From NCBI GenBank assembly GCA_947568835.1, contig OX387602.1:32398242-32462241 (forward strand): 64,000 bases of DNA. Direction: 5' to 3'. The notes beneath the pieces were generated by a model. It worked only from the letters and a program-made list of their open reading frames with translations. It was not told where the DNA came from and searched no databases. This document shows positions 36,201-49,900 of this stretch, in pieces. The translations under genes were made by a program, and so were the position numbers. Within the stretch, counting starts at the first letter, position 1. Each line of letters begins with the position of its first letter. This DNA is from Protonemura montana. Lineage: Eukaryota; Arthropoda; Insecta; Plecoptera; Nemouridae.

Positions 36201-39200
36201 AAGATATTGCAAGATATTGCAAGTTATTAAAAGATATTACAAGATATTGCAAGGTATTGCACGGTATTGCAAGATATTGCAAGGTATTACAAGATATTGC
36301 AAGATATTGCAAGGTATTGCACGGTATTGCACGGTATTGCAAGATATTGCATGGTATTACAAGAGTTAATGTTACTTTACCTGGCTTTCGACCAACATGG
36401 CCATGTCCATGAACATATCGTGCAGCTCTCGAATGGAGTTCTCCAGTTTAATGATGTCTGCGTGCCTGGCTTCGATGTCTGCTAGCGTCTGCTTGGCTTG
36501 TTGGGTCTCCATTATTATCTGTCCAGACAAACAAACACTATCAACATCATCAATCATCACATTTTAACTTAACATTCTCATTATATTTTCGCCAAATTTT
36601 GCCTCGGGACAATTTTTTAGGGGTTATTTTCCTCACGGTTCCCCCTGGCGTTTGTTCTGAAAGAACTGTACAAATTATTGCTCCACTTGCTACGGCAGTA
36701 ACCAACTTCTCTACTGCGCACCTTTAAGCCAGGTCCAAAGTTTTGGAGGCTTTCGATTTTGGAAGTTTCCCTCGTCCAAGGTTTTGAGTTTGGTCCAAGG
36801 TTTTGAGCCTGGTCCAAGGTTTTGAGCCTGGTCCAAGGTTTTGAGCCTGGTCCAAGATTTTGAGCTTACCCCCTGCGTGAATACCGCCGAGTTTCCCTGC
36901 TCGAGCATCTCTTCGAGTTCTTCGTTGGTCGTTGTCCTCCCAGTGATCTCAAGTTGTCTCTGTATCCGGCCTTTGCATCGCTCCCTAAGAAAACAAAATG
37001 TCGGTCAATTTCAACAAAATTTCAAACAATTTCAGCAAAAAGTCATGAAAATATCATCAAGTATCATCAACTCACCTGTAATCTGTCTGCGTTCTGTTGT
37101 ATTCCGTCATCACTTCGACGAACTTGCGCGACAGCGTCGAGTGCTGAGTCTTTCGTATCCGGAGATCAGCAGACGACTTGTTTGTGTGTTCTTCCTGTTC
37201 TATGTTCTGTTCTATCACTGTAAACAACAACAACAACTACTACTTGTTCAACCCACATTACATAACATAACATAACATAACAGCACGGTTAGGTTAGGTT
37301 AGGTTAGGTAAGGTTTGGATAGGTTAGGTTAGGTTAGGTTAGGTTAGATATTGTTAAGTTAGGTTAGGTTAGAAATGGTTAGGTAAGGTTAGGTAAGGTT
37401 AGGTTAGGATAGAATAGAGTTAGGTTAGATATTGTTAAGTTAGGTTAGATATGGTTAAGTTAGGTTAGGTTCGGTTTGGATAGGTTAGGTTAGGTTTAGT
37501 TTGGTTAGGTTAGGTTAGGTTAGGTTAGGTTCGGTTTGGATAGGTTAGGTTAGGTTAGGTTAGGTTAGATATTGTTAAGTTAGGTTAGGTTAGAAATGGT
37601 TAGGTTAGGATAGAATAGAGTTAGGTTAGATATTGTTAAGTTAGGTTAGATATGGTTAAGTTAGGTTAGGTTAGGTTAGGTTTGGTTAGGTTAGGTTAGG
37701 TTAGGTTAGGTAAGAAATGGTTAGGTAAGGTAAGATTAGGATAGAATAGGGTTAGGTTAGATATTGTTAAGTTAGGTTAGGTTAGGTCAGATCAGGTTAG
37801 GTTAGGTTAGGTTAGATAAGGTCAGATCAGGTTAGGGTTCGAGGACATAAGATGTGTTTAACTCACCCTTTAATTTGGCACGGACTTTATTGGCTGTTTT
37901 CTTGATGTCAGCCATTAGATCCTCGAGTTCTTGCTTCACCTCTGCAACAAAAAGACGGCCGCGTTACTTGACGCTACACTTTGTTATATCAACTCGAGAT
38001 GAACTGGAATCACAAAGTCTAGACTTTATTCCCAGCTTACGGTTACCAGGACAACGCGAACCTAAGTCGAGTTGTTGGATGAGCGAAGTGAAACAATATG
38101 AAGCCTGGACAGATCGAAACAAAACAGCAGAAGTTCACAAAATGAAGTCAGAAATTTGTGAATAAAAAGAGAAAACGAACACTTGCACAACTGCCATCTT
38201 TGCAAAGTGTCGATGTAAAAAAAAAATAATAACTTTGGCGGCACAATTTCGAAAAGTTTATACAAAATCTGCATATTTTCGTAAATTCTCAGAAAAAATA
38301 ATATTGGAGCAAAATAATATTGAGGGTGATTTACAATTTGTCGTGCGTCAATATATCAGTAGGGCCCTGGTCTGCCAGACGTGGTTGAGATCAGCGGAAC
38401 TCACGTTCATTTCTGAGCGCCTGATCATTTCAACCAAAATAATTTCATATAATAATAATAGTATAAAGAATACCCCGCGCATTGCAAGCGTTTGCAATTT
38501 AAATGAGATTTAAACCTAATACAGAAACGAATCCAACGTCAAATTGGAGTTATTCGAGTTTGACAGGTTGTGACGTGATATAGCGTCACTAGAATCAGAG
38601 TGACTGTGAGTATTCACAGCCTCTTGGTTCTACTCCTTGGAGATCCGTCATTCTCATCAAATACACTAAAATCGTCTTAAAAAGCCAGTGTCCAAGTAGC
38701 TCAATTGGTTAGAGCAACACCCGTGACAGGTGGAGATCGGGGTCCAAGTAGCTCAATTGGTTAGAGCAACACCCGCGACAGGTGGAGATCGGGGTCCAAG
38801 TAGCTCAATTGGTTAGAACAACACCCGCGACAGGTGGAGATCGGGGTCCAAGTAGCTCAATTGGTTAGAGCAACACCCGCGACAGGTGGAGATCGGGGTC
38901 CAAGTAGCTCAATTGGTTAGAGCAACACCCGCGACAGGTGGAGATCGGGGTCCAAGTAGCTCAATTGGTTAGAGCAACACCTGGGACAGGTGGAGATCGG
39001 TGTCCAAGTAGCTCAATTGGTTAGAGCAACACCCGCGACAGGTGGAGATCGGGGTCCAAGTAGCTCAATTGGTTAGAGCAACACCCGCGACAGGTGGAGA
39101 TCGGGGTCCAAGTAGCTCAATTGGTTAGAGCAACACCCGCGACAGGTGGAGATCGGGCTTCGAGTCCCCGTTTGGGCATCAATTTTTGAGACGGTTCTAG

Positions 39201-40953
39201 TGTTCATAATAATAATAATTAATAATTGGTTAAGTAAATCAACCAAACAGGGATCCCCCTCAAAGGGGGGATCTATGGTACTATGATACTATGATACTAT
39301 GGTACTATGGTACTATGGTACTATGATACTATGATACTATGATACTATGGTACTATGGTACTATGATACTATGGTACTATGATACTATGATACTATGGTA
39401 CTATGGTACTATGATACTATGATACTATGGTACTATGGTACTATGATACTATGATACTATGATACTATGGTACTATGGTACTATGATACTATGATACTAT
39501 GGTACTATGGTACTATGATACTATGATACTATGGTACTATGGTACTATGATACTATGATACTATGGTACTATGGTACTATGATACTATGATACTATGGTA
39601 CTATGGTACTATGATACTATGATACTATGGTACTATGGTACTATGGTACCATGATACTATGGTACTATGATACTATGATACTATGATACTATGGTACTAT
39701 GATACTATGGTACTATGATACTATGATACTATGATACTATGGTACTATGGTACTATGATACTATGATACTATGATACTATGGTACTATGGTACTATGATA
39801 CTATGATACTATGGTACTACTAGCAGAACCCGATGCCTAACGGCACCTTAAGATTTTGAGGGATTGTGCATTTTGGTTTTAATGTAAAGCCTCTAATGGG
39901 ACCACAACCAAAAGTACCCCCATTTATTTTATTTGAAATTTGCCGCTTATTTCACTTGGGGTCACTGCATTGTGGAAACTCTGTGAATTCCAAAGTGTCC
40001 ACGATGACAATTTCGAAAACAAACGAAGTTGGCTGTCAAAAGATTTCCGTATATGATTTCTTGAAATATTTTTTAGAGAGTGAAACTTGTGAAATACCTT
40101 TTAGAATCTGGGCTTACCAATCTTGCTAGCCAAGACACCAACAATATTTCAGTTCTGTCATTTATTTCCCTTCAGTTTTAGAGATTTTGAAAAGAATTTG
40201 ACATTGACGTTGACATTGACATTGACGTTTGAATATCCTGAATGCACTGCCGCAAAGATAAGTTTAAGAATTCGTTCACCCTGCAGTGGTCAAAAAACCA
40301 AACAAATGAATGCATCTGTCAAACTTTTTGCAAAATTATTTCTATTTCACTTAAAACGAACGTAAATAACAGCGTTTGTGCTCAATTTCTTCAATAACTT
40401 TCATAGGCATGCATGAAGAGTATTACCAAACTGCTGCAGGTCATTTAAAGGCAAGTTTTGAATGAAATAAAAATCGAACTGTGAGACATGGCTCCAATTT
40501 TCCTAGGCAGGAAATTTCAAACACAATTATCAATATTTCACCAAAAAAACGCTTTCAAATCACCCTCAAAGTGTCACAATAGGATAGAGATTTTAATTTT
40601 GAACAATTATAACCCAATTGCACACGTTTTTAACCAAATTTCGCAATTTAAATCAACATGTACAGAAAAATGTTACCCCAGCTGGTCAGCTGGTCAGCTG
40701 GTCAGATACAAACTAAAAAGTTGAACATCGCAATTTTAAAGCTTTTATATAAGGTTAATGGTACTATGATACTATGATACTATGGTACTATGGTACTATG
40801 ATACTATGATACTATGGTACTATGGTACTATGGTACCATGATACTATGGTACTATGGTTCTATGGCCGCATTTCCTCGTGTCGGTCGTTTTATTCGAGCT
40901 AAGCGATTGTCTGGCTACTAGTGGATCGGTCCCGGCTTATCTTCACTGGAGGG

Positions 40954-40984
<31 letters not shown>

Positions 40985-43900
40985 CGGTAAGTCAGGGTCA
41001 CAGGCAGCCGTGACGTCACGAGGCAAGCAAGTGCAGCCACCCCCACCCCCTCCGCCCCTCGCTCTGCCACAGGCCGGGCATTGTATCGATTCTGCAAGAC
41101 TACCCTACTCTCGTTTTCAGTAACGCGGGGGACGAACCCGCATCCCAGCGCCACACTGTCAAGCAGCATCAAGCATAGCCGCAAGCATAGCCCCAATCAT
41201 TGGCCCATAGCCCTAATCATAGCCCCAATCATAGCCCCAATCATAGCCCATAGCCCCAATCATAGCCCCAAGAACCAACGCAGACCGCGGCTCACGCTTT
41301 GCTTTTGGTTTCAATGCCTGGAGCATTCAATGAAAGGGACGGTGGCATGTCCCGGCATGTCCCGTGGTCTGGTTGCTCTTTCCAAGCCAATCCCTCGCCT
41401 GGCTTCCAGCCAGTTTTCCGTTAGTTCTGGAGGCGGCAGCGGGTGGCGGTGGGGTGGGGGATGACAGGGGAAGGGGGGTTCCGTTCGAAAACAGTGAAAT
41501 GACTTCGAGAGTAACAACAATTGCCACGATGCTGGGGGCGATTGAATGTGTTCAAGACCGTCACAGCTCTGCCAAGCATTAGAGACAACTTGACATTCCA
41601 AGATTAGAACCACCTTCACCTAGAAGTACAGCTGAGCAAACGAGGCCGGCAACACGTGGTAACGGAAGACGGAAATAGATAGCGCTAGCAGCCGTTCTTT
41701 TAAACTGACCGCTACAATTTAATTATTACGACTCAAATTATCGCGTTATGTGTTTATCAATCGTTGAGGTAAACATTGATGGAGATCTTTTGAGCATGAA
41801 AAGTCTCAAAAGCGAGTTAACCTACGAGAAATATCGAAATTAAATTTCATACGACAGTGGCTCCACTTAACGTAATGTTCCGGTACTCTGCATTTTTGTT
41901 GGTAAGGTAGTCATTTGGCGGCCATCTTTCACGCAGAGACTGTAACATTAACGTTCTGTCTCTACCTAGAACCTGCACACTCAACGGTTTAACATTAACG
42001 TTCTGTCTCTACCTAGAACCTGCACACTCAACGGTTTAACATTAACGTTCTGTCTCTACCTAGAACCTGCACACTCAACGGTTTAACATTAACGTTCTGT
42101 CTCTACCTAGAGCCTGCACACTCAACGGTTTAACATTAACGTTCTGTCTCTACCTAGAACCTGCACACTCAACGGTTTAACATTAACGTTCTGTCTCTAC
42201 CTAGAGCCTGCACACTCAACGGTTTAACATTAACGTTCTGTCTCTACCTAGAACCTGCACACTCAACGGTTTAACATCAACGTTCTGTCTCTACCTAGAA
42301 CCTGCACACTCAACGGTTTAACATCAACGTTCTGTCTCTACCTAGAACCTGCACACTCAACGGTTTAACATTAACGTTCTGTCTCTATCTAGAACCTGCA
42401 CACTCAATGGTTTAACATTAACGTTCTGTCTCTACCTAGAACCTGCACACTCAACGGTTTAACATTAACGTTCTGTCTCTACCTAGAGCCTGCACACTCA
42501 ACGGTTTAACATTAACGTTCTGTCTCTACCTAGAACCTGCACACTCAACGGTTTAACATTAACGTTCTGTCTCTACCTAGAACCTGCACACTCAACGGTT
42601 TAACATCAACGTTCTGTCTCTACCTAGAACCTGCACACTCAACGGTTTAACATTAACGTTCTGTCTCTACCTAGAACCTGCACACTCAACGGTTTAACAT
42701 TAACGTTCTGTCTCTACCTAGAACCTGCACACTCAACGGTTTAACATCAACTTTCTGTCTCTACCTAGAACCTGCACACTCAACGGTTTAACATTAACGT
42801 TCTGTCTCTACCTAGAACCTGCACACTCAACGGTTTAACATTAACGTTCTGTCTCTACCTAGAACCTGCACACTCAACGGTTTAACATCAACGTTCTGTC
42901 TCTACCTAGAACCTGCACACTCAACGGTTTAACATCAACGTTCTGTCTCTACCTAGAACCTGCACACTCAACGATTTAACATTAACGTTCTGTATCTACC
43001 TAGAACCTGTACACTCAACGGTTTAACATTAACGTTCTGTCTCTACCTAGAACCTGCACACTCAACGGTTTAACATCAACGTTCTGTCTCTACCTAGAAC
43101 CTGCACACTCAACGGTTTAACATTAACGTTCTGTCTCTATCTAGAACCTGCACACTCAACGGTTTAACATCAACGTTCTGTCTCTACCTAGAACCTGCAC
43201 ACTCAACGGTTTAACATTAACGTTCTGTCTCTATCTAGAACCTGCACACTCAACGGTTTAACATCAACGTTCTGTCTCTACCTAGAACCTGCACACTCAA
43301 CGGTTTAACATTAACGTTCTGTCTCTACCTAGAACCTGCACACTCAACGGTTTAACATCAACTTTCTGTCTCTACCTAGAACCTGCACACTCAACGGTTT
43401 AACATCAACGTTCTGTCTCTACCTAGAACTTTTTGCTATCGGAGAAAGCGATTCTGTTAGATCAAAACGTTGACAAAGATTCGATTGTTGTAAGTTATTT
43501 GAGTATTTGTCCAGGAATAGTTTTTATGGTCACCGCGTGGGTCGGACATCGATCAGCTTGTAGTCGGTAGGTTCAGGGTTCAGATCGAGTGAGACCCGAC
43601 GACGCCGCGATATCGACCGCCAGTAATTTGCTTTCTTAATGTCGCGGGGCGTCGGGCGGTGGTCGGGGTTCGAACCGGGGACTTGGGAGGCACACAATGA
43701 GCCACTCGACGTCGCTCGACTCTCAGAAGAGTTATACTCTTTTAATAAAGCGAGGATGAAACCCCGCGCCACCCGCGCCACCCGCTAAACCTAGATGACA
43801 AGACTACACGACATAGGGGGGTCCCACGTTAAGCTAGCGTCATCACAATTACAAACCAAGAACAGGTCTACCAACAGACAATGCGAACACCGGGAATCCT

Positions 43901-46900
43901 TTATGATGGTTATTAGACTCATGTCTACTTGATGTAAACTTAGCACTAGTTTTAACAAAAACTATTTCAACTGGGTTTTCAATGCTAAGTGAAGAACAAC
44001 TGAATTTCCCAACGTTTCGCAACTTGTACCTGTTACTTTATCAAGGGTAAGAGCAGTCCTGACAATTTTCCAATAACAAAAGAACCACATAAAATTATAA
44101 CAATTACCAAGTTGAAGCATCCGCTCATTCATTGCTTTGTGGTGTTTAACTTAGCACTGTTTTGACATCTGGGCATGTAGCACTGGTCTAATGGGGTCTA
44201 TGTCAGTTAGCCACCTTCACCTGTTAGTCGCTGAAAGGCGCAAAGCGAGGCGAGGATAAAAATCTGTCATCAGACAAGTGGAGCAGGGTTAACGCCACTG
44301 GAGTGAGAATCAGAACCAAAAGCCACTGACACAGGAACCTGACGCCTTCCAGGACAGGGACAAGTCGGGGTCCCTCGTGCTATCAACCAGTACATCTGTC
44401 AGCTGACCATCATCATCATCCACAGCCTCATCATCCCCAACATCATCATTCCCAACCTCATCATCCCCAGCCTCATCATCCCCAGCCTCATCATCCCCAG
44501 CCTCATCATCCCCAGCCTCATCATCCCCAGCCTCATCATCCCCAGCATCATCATTCCCAGCCTCATCATCCCCAGCCTCATCATCCCCAGCATCATCATT
44601 CCCAGCCTCATCATCCCCAGCCTCATCATCCCCAGCATCATCATCCACAGCCTCATCATCCCCAGCATCATCATTCCCAGCCTCATCATCCCCAGCATCA
44701 TCATCCACAGCCTCATCATCCCCATCATCATCATCCACGCTGTTAGTATTCAAATGAAATTCATCGGCAGCGAACACAGAGCGTGGTTAGTTTAACCGTT
44801 GAGTGCAGGTTCTAGGTAGAGTTTCAACGTTAATGTTACAGTCTCTGCGTGAAAGATGGCCGCCAAATGACTACCTTACCGACAAAAATGCAGAGTACCG
44901 GAACATCACGTTAAGTGGAGCCACTGTCGTATGAAATTTAATTTCAATATTTATCGTAGGTTAACTCGCTTTTTAATATCGTTACGTGTTTATCAATCGT
45001 TGAGGTAAACATTGATGGAGATTTTTTGAGCATGAAAAGTCACAAAAGCGAGTTAACCTACGAGAAATATCGAAATTAAATTTCATACGACAGTGGCTCC
45101 ACTTAACGTGATGTTCCGGTACTCTGCATTTTTGTTGGTAAGGTAGTCATTTGGCGGCCATCTTTCACGCAGAGACTGTAACATTGACGTTGTTTCTCTA
45201 ACTAGAACCTGCACTCAACGCTGCCACGGTTAATTGACTGGCAATTATTTACGCGGGACATTGCTATGAGGAGCTTTCTGCCCTCGAGGGCACGTTGGCG
45301 TCGAAATCAGCTGCCGGCGAGTAATGAATACAAAATGAGGTACATCAAGTACTTGCTCGACTCCAAGGTGATTGCAATTAACTACGAGTTCAAGTCAATT
45401 TAATGCAGGTCAGAGAGAGACCAGCCCAGGATTGCCATGTGTGTGACCATCATACACATGACCATCATACACATGACCATCATACACATGACCATCATAC
45501 ACATGACCATCATACACATGACCATCATACACTTGACCATCATACACATGACCATCATACACATGACCATCATACACATGACCATCATACACATGACCAT
45601 CATACACATGACCATCATACACATGACCATCATACACATGACCATCATACACATGACCATCATATACATGACCATCATACACATGACCATCATACACATG
45701 ACCATCATATACATGACCATCATATACATGACCATCATACACATGACCATCATACACATGACCATCATACACATGACCATCATACACATGACCATCATAC
45801 ACATGACCATCATACACATGACCATCATACACATGACCATCATACACATGACCATCATACACATGACCATCATACACATGACCATCATACACATGACCAT
45901 CATACACATGACCATCATACACATGACCATCATACACATGACCATCATACACATGATCATCATACACATGACCATCATACACATGACCATCATACACATG
46001 ACCATCATACACATGACCATCATACACATGACCATCATACACATGACCATCATACACATGACCATCATACACATGACCATCATACACATGACCATCATAC
46101 ACATGACCATCATACACATGACCATCATACACATGACCATCATACACATGACCATCATACACATGACCATCATACACATGACCATCATACACATGACCAT
46201 CATACACATGACCATCATACACATGACCATCATACACATGACCATCATACACGTGACCATCATACACATGACCATCATACGCATGACCATCATACACATG
46301 ACCATCATACACATGACCATCATACACATGACCATCATACACATGACCATCATACACATGACCATCATACACATGACCAGCATACACATGATCATCATAC
46401 ACATGACCATCATACACATGACCATCATACACGTGACCATCATACACATGACCATCATACGCATGACCATCATACACATGACCATCATACACATGACCAT
46501 CATACACATGACCATCATACACATGACCATCATACACATGACCATCATACACATGACCATCATACACATGACCATCATACACATGACCATCATACACATG
46601 ACCATCATACACATGACCATCATACACATGACCATCATACACATGACCATCATACACATGACCATCATACACATGACCATCATACACATGACCAGCATAC
46701 ACATGATCATCATACACATGACCATCATACACATGACCATCATACACATGACCATCATACACATGACCATCATACACATGACCATCATATACATGACCAG
46801 TTCTGTTCGGGAGAGAGGTTGGAGGGACGAAAGTTAAGCAACACTGCGCTGGGTCAGGTATTGGATGGGTGACCATCATACACATGACCAGTTCTGTTCG

Positions 46901-49900
46901 TGAGAGAGGTTGGAGGGATGAAAGTTAAGCAACACTGCGCTGGGTCAGGTATTGGATGGGTGACCATCATACACATGACCAGTTCTGTTCGGGAGAGAGG
47001 TTGGAGGGAGGCAAGTTAAGCAACACTGCGCTGGGTCAGGTATTGGATGGGTGGTATTGTTGGCAGTTATTGGTAAGGCTCACGCTTCTCCAGCAACAAT
47101 GTGAAGGATGGGGCTGCTGCACTGGAGCCCTGCACACGATCCGCCACTGGACCCACTCGACCACGGCCAGTACAGTCGTGTCAACCTAACCTTGCCACAG
47201 TCTGGTGGACTCTGACTAAATGTTGCCAACTTTAGAATGAAAAATAAAGTCAGACTTCACCGGGGAGTTTAAAAACTAACCAGAAAATTATGAAGGAACA
47301 ATAAATCTCGCATTTTAATTCTTCTGTGAATTGATCAGTTTATTTACGTGAAATTAATTATATTGAAAAATAAGAACTTAAATTCAAAACTAAAAGTCCT
47401 AATGGCTTCTGCTAAATACCTCAATATTCTAGCAATGGCTGCCAAAGAGCGGTTTGCAAGCTTGGGTGCATGCCAACCTGATAAAAGTTAAAACTAACCC
47501 GCAATATATTAATTTCAACTTTGCTTGATTAATATTAATATTATTTTTCATTTAAAATTTATTTCTACTGAAATTAAGAAATGTAACAACCACAGAAAAT
47601 TCATTATTTTGTTGCTTTTAAATCGGACAGCTAACAGTGGCATCTTGGTATCATGTTTTCATCAGAGGGGGGGTATCTGCCCCCCCCCCCCCCCCTGACA
47701 AGTCGACCCCATGTAGTTCCCGGAACAAGACTAATTCAATGATTCCACCAGGAATAACAAGACTAACGCATTGTAAGGCCAGCCGCCAGGGGGCAGGGGG
47801 GGCAGGGGTGTCAAGGGGGGGGGGGGGGGGCAGGGAAGGGGGCGGGCCGGTGGGCGTATTGATCTGTAGGAATGTTGTCACCACTTCTGTATGTGTGTGG
47901 AGGGCTAGGTGGGATGGGGGCGTCAAGGTGTGAGCCCATTGTTATTTTTGTTACAATCAGAGCCGCCGGCAGAAGGAAGAATTGGTGTCTAATGTCCAGG
48001 AAAATCAGGCGCTTTTATGTTCTGACAGATAAAGAAAGTCCCACTCATAGCGATCAAAGAAAACAACTGTCACAAGATAAATGTCCCTTTGTGAGGCAAC
48101 GACACACACTTAGCAAAAGTCGAGGACAGATGAATGTACTCAACAAATTCCGTTCAATTCCAATAAGCAAGGCGAGTGAAGTTGCTGTACTAACTTTCAT
48201 CCCTCCAACCTCTCTCCCGAACAGAACTGGTCATGTGTATGATGGTCACCCATCCAATACCTGACCCAGCGCAGTGTAGCTTAACTTTCATCCCTCCAAC
48301 CTCTCTCCCGAACAGAACTGGTCATGTGTATGATGGTCACCCATCCAATACCTGACCCAGCGCAGTGTAGCTTAACTTTCATCCCTCCAACCTCTCTCCC
48401 GAACAGAACTGGTCATGTGTATGATGGTCACCCATCCAATACCTGACCCAGCGCAGTGTTGCTTAACTTTTATCCCTCCAACCTCTCTCCCGAACAGAAC
48501 TGGTCCTGTGTATGATGGTCACCCATCCAATACCTGACCCAGCGCAGTGTTGCTGAACTTTCATCCCTCCAACCTCTTTCCCGAACAGAACTGGTCATGT
48601 GTATGATGGTCACCCATCCAATACCTAACCCAGCGCAGTGTTGCTTAACTTTCATCCCTCCAACCTCTCTCCTGAACAGAACTGGTCATGTGTATGATGG
48701 TCACCCATCCAATACCTGACCCAGCGCAGTGTTGCTTAACTTTCATCCCTCCAACCTCTCTCCTGAACAGAACTGGTCATGTGTATGATGGTCACCCATC
48801 CAATACCTGACTCAGCGCAGTGTTGCTGTCGAGAGGTTGCTAAGCAAGGCGAGTGAAGGTATGAGTCATCAGGTGACAGGTGCTAACGAGTAGTGACGTC
48901 ACTGCTAACGAGTAGTGACGTCACTGCCAGGTGGTTATCTGCTATCAGCTGTTATCGCGATGTCGACCGGCCACCAAGGTCGATGTAGACGATAACACGG
49001 CATGAGTCAGATGCGACGAAACTTTGCTCGTGTTTCGTGAAGGTATCATATTGGCAGTGGTTAGGTTAGGTTAGGTTAGGTTAGGTTAGGTTAGGTTTGG
49101 TTTGGTTAGGTTAGGTTAGTTTAGGTTAGGTTAGGTTAGGTTAGGTTAGGTTAGGTTTGGTTAGGTTAGGTTAGGTTAGGTTAGGTTAGGTTAGGTTAGG
49201 TTAAGATAGGTTAGGTAAGGTCTGGTAAGGTTATGTTAGGTTAGGTTAGGTTAGGTTTAGTTAGGTTAGGTCGGGTTAGGTTAGGTTAGGTTAGGTTAGG
49301 TTAGGTTAGGTAAGAATAGGTTAGGTTAGGTAAAGTCAGGTTAGGTTAGGTTAGGTTAGGTTAGGTCAGGTCAGGTCAGGTCAGGTCAGGTCAGGTTAGG
49401 TTAGGTTAGGTGAGGTTAGGTGAGGCTAGGTTAGGCTAGGTTAGGTTAGGTCAGGTCAAGTATGGTTTGGTAAGGTTAGGTTAGGTTACTTTAGAATAGG
49501 TTAGGATAGGTTAGGTTAGGTCAGGTTAGGTTAGGTAAGGTTACGATAGAATAGGTTAGGATAGGTTAGATTATGTTAGGTTAGGTTAGGTTTGGTTAGG
49601 TTAGGTTAGTTTAGGTTAGGTTAGGTTAGGTTAGGTTAGGTTTGGTTAGGTTAGGTTAGGTTAGGTTAGGATAGGTTAGGTTAGGTAAGGTCTGTTAAGG
49701 TTAGGTTAGGTTAGGTTAGGTTAGGTTAGGTTAGGTTTGGTTAGGTTAGGTCGGGTTAGGTTAGGTTAGGTTAGGTTAGGTTAGGTTAGGTTAGGTAAGA
49801 ATAGGTTAGGTTAGGTAAAGTCAGGTTAGGTTAGGTTAGGTCAGGTCAGGTCAGGTTAGGTTAGGTTAGGTTAGGTTAGGTGAGGTTAGGTGAGGCTAGG

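Noticed and set aside
40940-40985. G-quadruplex regulatory element at the long G run
   Set aside because: Homopolymer runs of this length are error-prone in assemblies and nothing else supports a function.
41954-43435. CRISPR-like array
   Set aside because: Units are contiguous 47-bp repeats without spacers, in a eukaryotic intron, and derive from a MITE end.
44310-44777. Acidic Asp/Glu/Ala/Gly-rich protein of 155 residues
   Set aside because: A 15-bp repeat in a syntaxin-1 intron; no promoter, splice or homology support.
45400-46885. Four overlapping reading frames of about 460-490 codons
   Set aside because: They follow directly from the 15-bp repeat, whose length is a multiple of three, and have no family resemblance or splice context.
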